From: an uncultured Sediminibacterium sp.
GTDB taxonomy: Bacteria > Bacteroidota > Bacteroidia > Chitinophagales > Chitinophagaceae
Assembly: GCF_946481145.1 (NCBI RefSeq)
Contig: NZ_CAMLMJ010000016.1
Location: 34,704-98,703 of the forward strand
DNA: 64,000 nucleotides
Direction: 5' to 3'
A model generated the notes under the pieces. It ran no database searches and had not been told where the DNA came from. It saw nothing but the letters and a program-made list of their open reading frames with translations. Position numbers and translations under genes: made by a program. Below, in pieces: positions 37,645 through 46,440 of the stretch (position 1 is the first letter of the stretch; every line of letters starts with the position of its first letter).

Positions 37645-38274
37645 ATGAATAAATTGTACTCGATTGTTTTGGTCATGGTAGCGATGTTTTTGCAGGTTAA
37701 TGCACAAAATGACCCAAATGCCAAAAAAATACTCGATGCCGTTAGTAATACGGTTAAAGGATATAAAACCATATCTGCCGGATTTTCTATCAAATCTGTA
37801 ACAAGCAGAGGGGTGAATAATGGAACCAAAACCGGAACCATTATCACGAAAGGACAGAAATATGTATTGAAAGAAGGGAAGACGGAAATTCTTTGCGACG
37901 GTAATAAAACCTATAATTATGATGGCAGTAAAACCATCACTGTTTCTGCTGTAGAAGAAAGCGTGCAAACACTTACACCCCAAAAAATATTATCCGGTTC
38001 TTATGATAAAGATTTTACCTATCGTCTGGTAGCAACCAAAGGTAATTTGCATGAAATTGAAATGAAACCTATCGACAACAGAAAAAACTTTTCTAAAGTG
38101 AACATTTTTGTTGATAAGAATAAAAACATGATTGTACGTGCAGTTATCCTCGATAAAGGCAATAACACTGTTCAGGTAAGTTTTACCAATATTGTACCTA
38201 ATAAAAACCTGGCAGATAATCTATTTGCATTCAATGCTTCGAAATATCCAAAAGATGTAGAGATATTGGATTAA
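37645..38274 (+). CDS. lolA: Outer membrane lipoprotein carrier LolA
   Basis: A 209-aa periplasmic chaperone that carries lipoproteins to the outer membrane. The signal peptide runs from the ATG (MNKLYSIVLVMVAMFLQVNAQ); an upstream GTG adding 7 residues was rejected. The half-barrel strands (KTISAGFSIKSV, KYVLKEGKTEILCDGNKTYNYD) and the DKNKNMIVRAVILDKGNNTVQVSF segment are typical. A terminator follows. Confidence 0.9.
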   Translation: MNKLYSIVLVMVAMFLQVNAQNDPNAKKILDAVSNTVKGYKTISAGFSIKSVTSRGVNNGTKTGTIITKGQKYVLKEGKTEILCDGNKTYNYDGSKTITVSAVEESVQTLTPQKILSGSYDKDFTYRLVATKGNLHEIEMKPIDNRKNFSKVNIFVDKNKNMIVRAVILDKGNNTVQVSFTNIVPNKNLADNLFAFNASKYPKDVEILD

Positions 38275-38292
38275 GCAGCTAACATTTTTTGT

Positions 38293-38338
38293 AAGCCACA
38301 GTTCGCAGACGACTAATCTGTGCATCTGTGGCTTTTTT
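38293..38338 (+). terminator. Rho-independent terminator of lolA
   Basis: AAGCCACAG (38293-38301) pairs with CTGTGGCTT (38326-38334), followed by T residues. The loop is long (about 24 nt) and could fold further. Confidence 0.75.
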
Positions 38339-38424
38339 GTTTCATCCGGACTAAAGTCTGGAGCAGGGAATGATTTTAACCATTTAAAATCAAGAGTAAC
38401 ATACATCTTTCGTATTTTAATTGT

Positions 38425-39564
38425 ATGAAACGATTTATTACTGCATGTGTTTTTTTGCTTGCTGTCCAGGCCAATGCACAATTCTCTGTTCGACTTATTG
38501 TAAACACTGTTGCCACCAAAGCTGGGGATGATATTTATGTGGCAGGTAATTTCAATAACTGGAACCCTAAAGACGAAAACTATAAGCTTAAACCTTTTGG
38601 GGGCTCCCGTAGAAGTATTGTGCTGAAAAATATGGCGCCCGGTACCTATGCTTTCAAGTTTACCCGGGGTGGATTTGATAAAGTGGAAACCTTTTCAGAC
38701 GGTCGTGATATTGCTGATCGGGTACTGGAAGTAAACAATGATCTCAGCCTAGAGTTCGATATTCCTGGCTGGAAGGATGAATATCCCGATAAGCCTAAAC
38801 GGTATAGTGCGAGCCCTCAGGTACGAATAATGGATACAGCATTTAGTATACCTCAGCTTAATCGTAAAAGAAAAATCTGGATATATCTTCCCAAAGGATA
38901 TACAACATCCGGCAAAAAATATCCTGTACTCTACATGCAGGATGGACAAAATCTTTTCAACGACCAAACTGCATTTGCGGGTGAATGGGGAGTGGATGAG
39001 TGTCTGGATACCCTTCAACAACAATTAAAAAAGGAATGTATTATCGTTGGGATAGATAACGGGGGCGAAAAAAGAATAAACGAATACAATCCCTGGGATC
39101 ATGCACAGTATGGTAAAGGGGAGGGGAAAGCCTATGCTGAATTCCTGGCCAAAACATTGAAGCCCTATATCGACGGTAAATACCAAACCTATAAATCTGC
39201 AGAGAATAATTACCTGCTTGGCAGTAGTATGGGAGGTTTGATAAGTCTTTATACGTTGTTGCAATACCCTGATATATTCGGGGGTGCAGGTGTATTTTCT
39301 CCCTCACTGCAATTAGGGAATGAAATTTACCAGATGGCTGAAAATTTCAACACAAGTTCAATGCCTGCATTTTATCTGTATACTGGCAGTAAAGAATCAA
39401 CCAATGCAGTACCCAACCTGCAAAAGATGAGCGATATTCTACAAAAGAAACAACGCTTCATCATCCGCACCGTAATAAACCCTTTAGGACAACACAACGA
39501 AACCTACTGGAAACAGGAGTTTGCGGATTTTTATAAGTGGATGGGGAAAAATTTGAAAATTTGA
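38425..39564 (+). CDS. Exported esterase with N-terminal carbohydrate-binding-like domain
   Basis: A 379-aa protein with a signal peptide (ends QANAQ). Residues about 25-115 form an AMPK/CBM48-like beta sandwich (DIYVAGNFNNWNPKDENYKLKP). An esterase D/Fes-type alpha/beta hydrolase follows, with oxyanion region YMQDGQNLFND, nucleophile Ser in LGSSMGGLIS and the final His in LGQHNETYW. Likely cleaves an ester on a sugar or siderophore; which one is unknown. The last codons (NLKI and stop) are part of a repeat array. Confidence 0.87.
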   Translation: MKRFITACVFLLAVQANAQFSVRLIVNTVATKAGDDIYVAGNFNNWNPKDENYKLKPFGGSRRSIVLKNMAPGTYAFKFTRGGFDKVETFSDGRDIADRVLEVNNDLSLEFDIPGWKDEYPDKPKRYSASPQVRIMDTAFSIPQLNRKRKIWIYLPKGYTTSGKKYPVLYMQDGQNLFNDQTAFAGEWGVDECLDTLQQQLKKECIIVGIDNGGEKRINEYNPWDHAQYGKGEGKAYAEFLAKTLKPYIDGKYQTYKSAENNYLLGSSMGGLISLYTLLQYPDIFGGAGVFSPSLQLGNEIYQMAENFNTSSMPAFYLYTGSKESTNAVPNLQKMSDILQKKQRFIIRTVINPLGQHNETYWKQEFADFYKWMGKNLKI

Positions 39565-39666
39565 AAATGAGTTAATTTGAAAATGAGGTAGCCTAAACTA
39601 TTTAGTTCATTTTAAAAATTCAGAGAATACCATTTTCAAATTAACTCATTTTCAAATTTTCAAATT
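39551..39666. repeat. Paired 8-bp-word array (TTTGAAAA family) at convergent gene ends
   Basis: Arms at about 39551-39592 and 39632-39666 are complementary, with words TTTGAAAA and TTTGAAAATGAG. The left arm encodes the last residues and TGA of the esterase; the right arm encodes the last residues and TGA of rnz on the other strand. Confidence 0.8.
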
Positions 39667-40562
39667 AAATAGGTTGTTCCTTCAATCGCAAGCTGGGTGT
39701 TTGGGAAGACGGATTGGGCTTCGGTGAGGAAATCGTCTAGTAATTCGTATTTGCTGCTGAAATGACCGATTAATAGTTTTTGTGCGCTGGCTTGTTGGGC
39801 TATGCTGGCTGCTTGAACCGTGGTTGAATGAAAGCGGGATGCGGCTCTTTCTTCGAGGTCTTTGAGGTAAGTGGTTTCGTGGTAAAGTAAGTTTACTCCC
39901 TTTGTTTTGATAGCTATAGCCGGGTCGTAAATAGTGTCTGCGCTGAACGCATAACTACGTCCGGGAGTATTGGGAAAAGTGACTGTTTCGTTTTTGATGA
40001 CTTGTCCATCGCGTGTTTCGTAATCGTCTCCGTTTTTCAATCTTTCATAATAAACAGCGGGAATATGTGCCGCAACTGCAGCATCTTTATTGATTTTGCG
40101 TGGTTTCTTTTTCTCCCGGATGATGAATCCAAAACAGGGAATGCGGTGTTGGGTGGCAAATGCTTCCACAGAAAATTTTGGATGATCGAGTATTAATCCT
40201 TCTCCTTCAAGCGGATAAAAAATTATTTTGTAAGGAAGCGTAGTGGCCGCAACGTCGAGTTGTAGACAAATAATTTGCTCGAGCGCAGGTGGTCCATAAA
40301 TATGCAGGTCTTGCTCCCGTCCAAGTAACCCCATACTGGTAATAAGGCCAATTAACCCGAAATAATGATCGCCGTGCAGGTGGGAGATGAAAATATAATT
40401 GATACGACCTCTTTTTACCTTGTATTTAGCCAGTTGCATTTGGGTGCCTTCGCCGCAATCGATCAGAAAAACCTGTTCATTCAGGGTTATGGCCTGGGCA
40501 GTTGGATGCCTGTCGTAAGCAGGAAGTGCCGAATTATTGCCTAAAATGGTTACGCCAAACAT
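39660..40562 (-). CDS. rnz: Ribonuclease Z
   Basis: Metallo-beta-lactamase-fold tRNA 3'-end endonuclease, 300 aa. The zinc motif HLHGDH is at 61-66, with NNSALPAYDRHPTAQ at the N-terminus, FSADTIYDPAI, HETTYLKDLEERA and the late HFSSKYE. It removes 3' trailers from tRNA precursors. The stop codon falls within an array shared with the esterase gene. Confidence 0.95.
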   Translation of the reverse strand: MFGVTILGNNSALPAYDRHPTAQAITLNEQVFLIDCGEGTQMQLAKYKVKRGRINYIFISHLHGDHYFGLIGLITSMGLLGREQDLHIYGPPALEQIICLQLDVAATTLPYKIIFYPLEGEGLILDHPKFSVEAFATQHRIPCFGFIIREKKKPRKINKDAAVAAHIPAVYYERLKNGDDYETRDGQVIKNETVTFPNTPGRSYAFSADTIYDPAIAIKTKGVNLLYHETTYLKDLEERAASRFHSTTVQAASIAQQASAQKLLIGHFSSKYELLDDFLTEAQSVFPNTQLAIEGTTYLI

Positions 40563-40775
40563 ATAGATTCAGGTTGCCGGTATAAAACCAGGATTTACAA
40601 ATTACGGTATATTCAGTTGAAAATCAATAAATTGCTTCCTTATATCGGGCACTAACCAATGAAAAAGCAATGAATTGAACCCGGGGATAGATACTTTCTG
40701 AAGGTATTTGTTACCGGGATTACGGGAGGGGGTAAAATTCAGGCTATAAAATTACAAATTTTGCCTGATATATCA

Positions 40776-40783
40776 TACCTTTG
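40776..40783 (+). promoter_or_regulatory. Candidate -7 promoter element of rpsO
   Basis: TACCTTTG, an exact TAnnTTTG match, 52 nt before the rpsO ATG, in a 273-nt spacer that otherwise shows no gene. Confidence 0.45.
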
Positions 40784-40835
40784 CAGCCGATAAAAAAAAG
40801 AGGAAAACATTCCGGAGTCTATTAAACATTTTCAG

Positions 40836-41108
40836 ATGTCTCATTTAACAACAGAAAAAAAAGCCAGCATTTTTGCTGAATTCGGTGGAAAAGCCACCAA
40901 CACGGGTTCAATCGAAGGTCAGGTAGCAATGCTGACTGAACGTATTGCCCATATTTCAAAGCACTTACAAGCCAATAAAAAAGATTATTCCACTCACCGT
41001 GGTCTGATGCAGATGGTAGGTCAGCGTAAGCGTTTACTTACTTACATGCAGAAAACAAACCTGCAGGGCTATCGTGCACTGATCGAGAAACTGGGTCTGA
41101 GAAAATAA
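40836..41108 (+). CDS. rpsO: 30S ribosomal protein S15
   Basis: A 90-aa small-subunit protein that binds the central domain of 16S rRNA. The start MSHLTTEKKASIFAEFGG, the motif HLQANKKDYSTHRGLMQMVGQRKRLL and the final ALIEKLGLRK are diagnostic. It precedes pnp, the conserved bacterial order. A strong hairpin lies in the spacer to pnp. Confidence 0.98.
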   Translation: MSHLTTEKKASIFAEFGGKATNTGSIEGQVAMLTERIAHISKHLQANKKDYSTHRGLMQMVGQRKRLLTYMQKTNLQGYRALIEKLGLRK

Positions 41109-41129
41109 TTTTTCAGTCTATGATACATG

Positions 41130-41170
41130 CTATTCCCAACTGGTACTTTTGAACGGTTGGGAATAGTTAT
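41130..41170 (+). terminator. Hairpin between rpsO and pnp
   Basis: CTATTCCCAAC (41130-41140) and GTTGGGAATAG (41156-41166) form a perfect 11-bp stem with a 15-nt loop, followed by TTATTTG. It may be an attenuating terminator or a processing hairpin like the RNase III site between rpsO and pnp in E. coli; the T tract is weak. Confidence 0.6.
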
Positions 41171-41261
41171 TTGTGTCTGTACCTGTTTTAGATCATTTCC
41201 CTAACCAGGCTTCCTGCATTTTTCCCGCCTGTGCAGGCCTTGCCTACTACAAAATAGAATT

Positions 41262-43409
41262 ATGTTATCACAACCAATCAGTGTCAGTTTTGATCTCGGT
41301 GGCAACCGTATTGTTACCATCGAAACCGGAAAACTGGCCCGTCAGGCCGATGGTGCCGTTACAGTGCGCCAGGGCAATTGTATGCTTTTAGCTACCGTTG
41401 TTGCCAATAAAGAACCTAAGGAAGGACAGGATTTCTTCCCATTAAGCGTTGATTACCAGGAAAAATTTGCTGCCGCTGGCCGCATTCCAGGTTCATTTTT
41501 TAAACGTGAAGCCCGTTTGAACGACTATGAAATTCTAACAAGCCGTTTGATCGACCGCGCTTTGCGTCCATTATTCCCCGAAGATTATTTATGTGATGTT
41601 CAGGTGCTCGTAAGCTTGGTATCTAGCGATGCTGAAGTAATGCCAGATTCACTGGCTTGTCTGGCTGCATCTGCTGCATTGGCAGTATCTGATATTCCTA
41701 TCAAAGAAATCATCAGTGAAGTTAGGATAGGTCGTATCAATGGTGAATATATCATTAACCCAACCCGTACCGAATTAGCGAAATCTGAAATCGAATTCAT
41801 TGTAGCCGCAACAGAAAAAAATCTGATGATGGTGGAAGGTGAAGCGAAAGAATGTTCAGAAGCAGATCTGATCAAGGTGCTGGAACTGGCGCACGATGCT
41901 ATCCGTATACAGATCAAGGCACAGGCAGAACTGAGGGCCAAGAAAGGTGTTACCACCATGCGCGATTACAAGAAGCCTGAGCAGAATGAAGAACTGAAAG
42001 CAAAAGTTTATGCTTTTGCCAAAGACCGAGTATATGAAATTTCACGCAAAGGCTCTGCCAAGCATGAACGCAGTGATGCATATAGTGCATTGAAAGATGA
42101 ACTAATTGCCAGCCTTGGTGAAGAAGTAACTGATACTGATAAGAAACTGGCTAAAAAATATTACGAAGACCTGAAATGGGAAGTAGTTCGTAGTATGATC
42201 ATCGACGACCGTTTCCGTTTGGATGGCCGTAAGCTCGATGAAGTTCGTCCATTGGCTATGGAAGTTGATCCATTGCCAACCCCACACGGTTCGGCATTGT
42301 TTACACGTGGTGAAACACAATCATTGACAACCGTAACCTTTGGTACCAAACTGGATGACCTGTTGGTAGAGAGTGCCGCAAAATCTGTGGATTCGAAATT
42401 CTACCTCCATTATAATTTCCCTCCATTCAGCACTGGCGAAGTGAAAATGATGCGCGGTCAAAGCCGTCGCGAAGTTGGTCATGGTAACCTGGCTATGCGT
42501 TCATTGAAACAAATGATGCCAGACAGCAGCAACTATGCTTATACTGTGCGTGTTGTAAGTGATATCCTGGAAAGTAATGGTTCATCTTCTATGGCCACCG
42601 TATGTGCTGGTTCTCTGGCACTGATGGATGCTGGTGTACCTGTGCCTAAACACGTAAGTGGTGTGGCCATGGGTTTAATTACCCGCGAAGATGGTAAATA
42701 TGCTATCCTTACCGATATCCTTGGTGATGAAGATCACCTCGGTGATATGGACTTTAAAGTAACCGGAACCCGCGATGGTATCTGTGGTGTACAGATGGAT
42801 ATTAAAGTAGATGGATTGAGTATGGAAGTTATGCGTGAAGCCTTAGAGCAAGCGCGTAAAGGCCGTTTACATATCCTGGATGCTATGTATGAGTGTATTC
42901 CTGCACATCGTGATGATGTTAAACCACATGCTCCGCGTATGGTTAAACTGGTGATCGATAAAGAATTCATCGGTGCGGTAATCGGACCAGGTGGTAAAGT
43001 GATCCAGGAAATTCAGCGTGAAACAGGTACTACCATCAATATTGAAGAAGTGGGCAATACCGGTGAAGTAAGTATCTTCTCAGCCGATAAAGCTTCTGTA
43101 GATAAAGCAGTAGCATGGGTAAAAGGTATTACCGCAACGCCAACAGTTGGTGATGTTTATGAAGGTCCGGTGAAGGGCATCAAAGAATTCGGCGCTTTTG
43201 TTGAGTTCATGCCAGGAAAACAGGGCTTATTACACATCAGCGAAATCAGTTGGAAACGCCTTGAATCAATGGAAGGATTGTTCAATGAAGGAGATATGGT
43301 GAAAGTGAAGCTCGTTGGACTCGACCCTAAAACCGGAAAATTCAAGCTTAGCCGCAAAGTGCTGATGCCGAAACCAGAAGGTGGAAAGCCACGTGAGGAA
43401 GAAGCGTAG
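41262..43409 (+). CDS. pnp: Polyribonucleotide nucleotidyltransferase (PNPase)
   Basis: A 715-aa phosphorolytic 3'-5' exoribonuclease of mRNA decay. Two RNase PH domains (about 10-240 and 310-555) flank a helical region; the second has FPPFSTGEVKMMRGQSRREVGHG. A KH domain (AVIGPGGKVIQEIQRETGTTINIEE) and an S1 domain (GDVYEGPVKGIKEFGAFVEFMPGKQGLLHISEIS in two parts) follow. Length and order are normal. Confidence 0.98.
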   Translation: MLSQPISVSFDLGGNRIVTIETGKLARQADGAVTVRQGNCMLLATVVANKEPKEGQDFFPLSVDYQEKFAAAGRIPGSFFKREARLNDYEILTSRLIDRALRPLFPEDYLCDVQVLVSLVSSDAEVMPDSLACLAASAALAVSDIPIKEIISEVRIGRINGEYIINPTRTELAKSEIEFIVAATEKNLMMVEGEAKECSEADLIKVLELAHDAIRIQIKAQAELRAKKGVTTMRDYKKPEQNEELKAKVYAFAKDRVYEISRKGSAKHERSDAYSALKDELIASLGEEVTDTDKKLAKKYYEDLKWEVVRSMIIDDRFRLDGRKLDEVRPLAMEVDPLPTPHGSALFTRGETQSLTTVTFGTKLDDLLVESAAKSVDSKFYLHYNFPPFSTGEVKMMRGQSRREVGHGNLAMRSLKQMMPDSSNYAYTVRVVSDILESNGSSSMATVCAGSLALMDAGVPVPKHVSGVAMGLITREDGKYAILTDILGDEDHLGDMDFKVTGTRDGICGVQMDIKVDGLSMEVMREALEQARKGRLHILDAMYECIPAHRDDVKPHAPRMVKLVIDKEFIGAVIGPGGKVIQEIQRETGTTINIEEVGNTGEVSIFSADKASVDKAVAWVKGITATPTVGDVYEGPVKGIKEFGAFVEFMPGKQGLLHISEISWKRLESMEGLFNEGDMVKVKLVGLDPKTGKFKLSRKVLMPKPEGGKPREEEA

Positions 43410-43410
43410 A

Positions 43411-43446
43411 GAATGATCAATGATCAATATTGAATAATGAATGTCG
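43411..43446. repeat. Heptad array (AATGATC family) after pnp
   Basis: Five 7-bp words, AATGATC, AATGATC, AATATTG, AATAATG and AATGTCG, starting 2 nt after the pnp stop codon. No second arm. Confidence 0.5.
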
Positions 43447-43452
43447 AAATAG

Positions 43453-43484
43453 GACCTCCTGATAAAACAGGGGGTCTTGTTTTA
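43453..43484 (+). terminator. Rho-independent terminator of pnp
   Basis: GACCTCCTG pairs with CAGGGGGTC (one G-T pair) around a short A-rich loop, followed by TTGTTTT. Confidence 0.8.
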
Positions 43485-43547
43485 ACTGCCCTTTTTTAAG
43501 TGCATTAAACCGAAACGCTCGTCAGGAATTCTATACCCTTCTCAATC

Positions 43548-43587
43548 GAATTTCCAAATTTCCAAATTTTCAAATTTCCAAATTTCA
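43548..43587. repeat. 8-bp-word array (TTTCCAAA family) directly upstream of prmA
   Basis: Words ATTTCCAA and ATTTTCAA run up to the prmA ATG, leaving no room for another leader. It is the same family as 21.5 kb and 39.6 kb, here with a single arm. Confidence 0.7.
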
Positions 43588-44400
43588 ATGCATCACTACC
43601 AAATAACCATCCCCATCCCCGAAAATGAAACCCGTGAACTATTGATAGCCCAATTGGCAGAACTAGGGTATGAGGGGTTTGAAGAATCGGAAGATGAGCT
43701 AAAAGCTTTTATAGAAGAAGATTCCTTTATCGAATCTTCATTGAAAGAAATAATTGAGTTGTATTCTTTAAGTTATTTAAAATCAATTATTAAGAAGGAG
43801 AATTGGAATGCAGTCTGGGAAGCCAATTTCGAACCGGTATTGGTTGATCACTTTGTAGGCATTCGTGCAGGTTTTCACGAACCACTTAAGGATGTAGAGC
43901 ATGAGATCATCATAACGCCTAAAATGAGCTTCGGAACTGGTCACCATGCTACTACCTATGCAGTAATGCAATTGATGCAAGAGATTGATTTTCAAGATAA
44001 ATCGGTATTTGACTATGGTACCGGTACGGGCATACTGGCTATTCTGGCTGAAAAGTTAGGCGCCAACCATATCCTGGCGGTTGACTATGACGAATGGTGT
44101 GTGGAAAATGCTTCAGAAAATATTTTAATTAATAGGTGTAAGTATATTGATATTCAACAAAATAATACTGCTGAAACCGTTGAGCAGTTTGATATTGTAA
44201 TTGCAAATATTAATAAAAATATCATCCTCGATAACCTGGTAAATTTATCGAAAGCGGCGGGTAAAGGGGCGGAAATTATCCTGAGTGGATTACTTGCCGA
44301 GGACGAAAAGGATATTTTAACAGCTTGTAAATCATTGGGTTGGCAGCACCTTAAAACAGTGCTTAGGGGAACGTGGATAGCGATTCGGCTTCGGGCTTAA
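43588..44400 (+). CDS. prmA: Ribosomal protein L11 methyltransferase
   Basis: A 270-aa SAM-dependent methyltransferase that modifies L11. Its N-terminal substrate domain is followed by the SAM fold: MSFGTGHHATTYAVMQLM, VFDYGTGTGILAILAEKLGA, AVDYDEWCVENASEN and the catalytic-type VIANINKNI. Typical of the Bacteroidota form. Confidence 0.93.
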   Translation: MHHYQITIPIPENETRELLIAQLAELGYEGFEESEDELKAFIEEDSFIESSLKEIIELYSLSYLKSIIKKENWNAVWEANFEPVLVDHFVGIRAGFHEPLKDVEHEIIITPKMSFGTGHHATTYAVMQLMQEIDFQDKSVFDYGTGTGILAILAEKLGANHILAVDYDEWCVENASENILINRCKYIDIQQNNTAETVEQFDIVIANINKNIILDNLVNLSKAAGKGAEIILSGLLAEDEKDILTACKSLGWQHLKTVLRGTWIAIRLRA

Positions 44401-44445
44401 TTTTCCCCAACGCTAATGTTAATTTATCATTATCTTCAAAATCGG

Positions 44446-44453
44446 TATATTTG
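44446..44453 (+). promoter_or_regulatory. Candidate -7 promoter element of plsY
   Basis: TATATTTG, an exact TAnnTTTG match, 26 nt before the plsY ATG. Confidence 0.4.
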
Positions 44454-44479
44454 TACTTCCAAACTTCAACCACCCCCCG

Positions 44480-45142
44480 ATGAACGAATTATTGCTCATT
44501 GCATTGGCTTACATGATTGGATCTGTTCCTACCGCTATTTGGGTTAGTAAAACATTTTTTGGTATTGATATCAGAGACTATGGCAGTGGTAACGCCGGTG
44601 CCACTAATACATTCCGTGTACTAGGCTCCAAATGGGGCAGTATTGTGATGTTTGTGGATGTGGTTAAAGGTGTATTAGCTACCTCACTTTATATTCTTTT
44701 ACCTTATTACCTTACGAATGAATGGGATAGAACCAATCTCATGATTGGCTTAGGACTCGCAGCGGTATTAGGTCATATTTTCCCGATTTGGGCAGGCTTC
44801 AGGGGTGGTAAAGGAGTTGCTACTTTATTGGGAATGGCGGTTGCCATCCAGCCAATGGTTGCACTTTGTTGTATCGGTGTATTTCTTTTTGTATTGTACA
44901 TGACCCGATTTGTATCGCTGAGTTCCATACTGGCAGGAATATCATTCATGGTTTTTATTCTCTTCATTTTCAATGAAGAAGAAACCCTGTACCGCATATT
45001 CGCAGTACTGGTAGCCCTGATGGTAGTACTTACCCACCAGAAAAATATCACCCGCATGCTCAAAGGCACAGAAAGTAAAGTGCCCATCCTTCGCCACCGC
45101 GACAGACGTCGTCTTCGCCGAGACAGGTTTAAACAGGACTAG
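44480..45142 (+). CDS. plsY: Glycerol-3-phosphate acyltransferase PlsY
   Basis: A 220-aa integral membrane enzyme that transfers acyl groups from acyl phosphate to glycerol-3-phosphate, the first step of phospholipid synthesis. The three family motifs are seen: IGSVPTAIW, GSGNAGATNTFRVLG and GFRGGKGVAT. It has five or so helices and a basic C-terminus (RHRDRRRLRRDR). Confidence 0.95.
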   Translation: MNELLLIALAYMIGSVPTAIWVSKTFFGIDIRDYGSGNAGATNTFRVLGSKWGSIVMFVDVVKGVLATSLYILLPYYLTNEWDRTNLMIGLGLAAVLGHIFPIWAGFRGGKGVATLLGMAVAIQPMVALCCIGVFLFVLYMTRFVSLSSILAGISFMVFILFIFNEEETLYRIFAVLVALMVVLTHQKNITRMLKGTESKVPILRHRDRRRLRRDRFKQD

Positions 45143-45145
45143 CAG

Positions 45146-45288
45146 GGTGTGAATGGTCAATTGTGAATTGTGAATAGAGAGTAGTAAGTATTCGGTAGAA
45201 ATACCAACTATACACTCAACCATAACTATACACTCGCATAACCACTCACTACTGACTACTCACAATTGACCATTCACAATTCACACCT
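45146..45288. repeat. Paired inverted heptad arrays (GTGAATT family)
   Basis: The left arm, about 45146-45190 (GTGAATG, GTCAATT, GTGAATT, GTGAATA), and the right arm, about 45236-45288 (ACTCACT, ATTGACC, ATTCACA), start and end with GGTGTGAAT/ATTCACACC. They enclose about 45 nt of looser repeats and fill the plsY to M48 spacer. Confidence 0.8.
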
Positions 45289-45326
45289 TTGGCAAGGTTT
45301 TTTCTTATTTCCTAAAAATTGTTCTT

Positions 45327-46130
45327 ATGAAAAAATTTCCAATTGTAGCCATTATACTTGCAATGGCGATCAGCTCATGCCATCGTAATGCCATTACAGG
45401 AAGAAATCAGCTTAACCTGATACCTGAATCAGAAGTGCAGGCCATGGCATTTACCCAGTATAAGGAGTTTATGACAACCAATCCTGCTGTGCCAAATGGT
45501 AATAAAGACGCTGCTATGGTGAAAAGAGTAGGGGAAAATATCATCACAGCCATCAAAAAGTATTATGCCGAAAAAGGCCTTTCTAAAGAACTCGAAAGTT
45601 TTCAGTGGGAAGTAAATCTGGTAAATAACAAAGAGCCCAATGCATGGTGTATGCCAGGGGGTAAAATTGTTGTGTATACCGGGATACTTCCTCTAACACA
45701 AAATGAAGCAGCACTGGCGGTTGTAATGGGACATGAAGTTGCACATGCGCTTGCACGTCATGGTAGTGAAAGAATGAGTCAGGGACTTATTCAACAAATG
45801 GGCGGAATTGCACTTTCGGCTGCTATTTCTTCTAAGCCCGCAGAAACCCAAAGCCTATTTATGACTTCTTATGGCATTGGTTCCAGTGTAGGAGTGATGC
45901 TTCCTTTTAGTCGCAAGAATGAGTTAGAGGCGGATAAACTTGGACTCATGTTTTCAGCGCTGGCTGGATACGACCCAAGAGAAGCCATAGCATTTTGGCA
46001 AAGAATGTCCAAGGCCAGTGGTGGCAATAAGCCGCCGGAATTCCTAAGCACCCACCCAGCAGACGATACCCGTATAAAAGAACTGCAGAAGATTATGGAG
46101 GAGACGGTAAGGGAGTATTATAGGAAGTGA
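45327..46130 (+). CDS. M48 family zinc metalloprotease lipoprotein
   Basis: A 267-aa envelope protease. Signal peptide with lipobox ISSC (Cys18). The zinc motif HEVAH lies in VVMGHEVAHALARHGSERM; the third ligand Glu is in RKNELEADKLGL, and LSTHPADDTRI is typical of the Oma1/LoiP branch. It probably serves outer membrane protein quality control, as BepA/LoiP do elsewhere. Confidence 0.92.
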   Translation: MKKFPIVAIILAMAISSCHRNAITGRNQLNLIPESEVQAMAFTQYKEFMTTNPAVPNGNKDAAMVKRVGENIITAIKKYYAEKGLSKELESFQWEVNLVNNKEPNAWCMPGGKIVVYTGILPLTQNEAALAVVMGHEVAHALARHGSERMSQGLIQQMGGIALSAAISSKPAETQSLFMTSYGIGSSVGVMLPFSRKNELEADKLGLMFSALAGYDPREAIAFWQRMSKASGGNKPPEFLSTHPADDTRIKELQKIMEETVREYYRK

Positions 46131-46440
46131 GTGGAGAGGAAGTTCGAAGTTCGAAGTTCGAAGTCCGAGAGTCCGGGAGTCCGGGAGTCCGGAAGTCCGA
46201 AGGAAGGACGAACTCCCAGACTAACCGACTTCCGGTCTTCCGGCCCCCCGGACTTCCGGACTTTCGGTCTTCCGGACTATCAATCATATATGATTTTTCT
46301 AATATAACCCAACATTTCCAAGCTTTTTATGTTAAAAAATGCTGCTTAAACACAAAATACCCTGCAATTGTTTGCGGAAAGCGGTAACATTTTTTTAACT
46401 TTGCACTTCTTTTGTTCATCCTGCTAATTTGTTTTTAGGC
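46131..46440. repeat. Paired array (AGTTCGA/AGTCCGGG family) and promoter region
   Basis: The left arm (about 46136-46203) begins with 7-bp AGTTCGA words and changes to 8-bp AGTCCGGG words. The complementary right arm (about 46209-46279) has CGGACTTC-type words. The arms are only about 6 nt apart, giving a very long potential hairpin. The rest of the spacer holds the promoter of the next gene. Confidence 0.8.
46372..46403 (+). promoter_or_regulatory. Bacteroidota-type promoter (TTG - 21 nt - TAACTTTG)
   Basis: TTG at 46372-46374 and TAACTTTG at 46396-46403 match the -33/-7 consensus TTG and TAnnTTTG with acceptable spacing. This is the most complete promoter match seen in the window. Confidence 0.5.
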
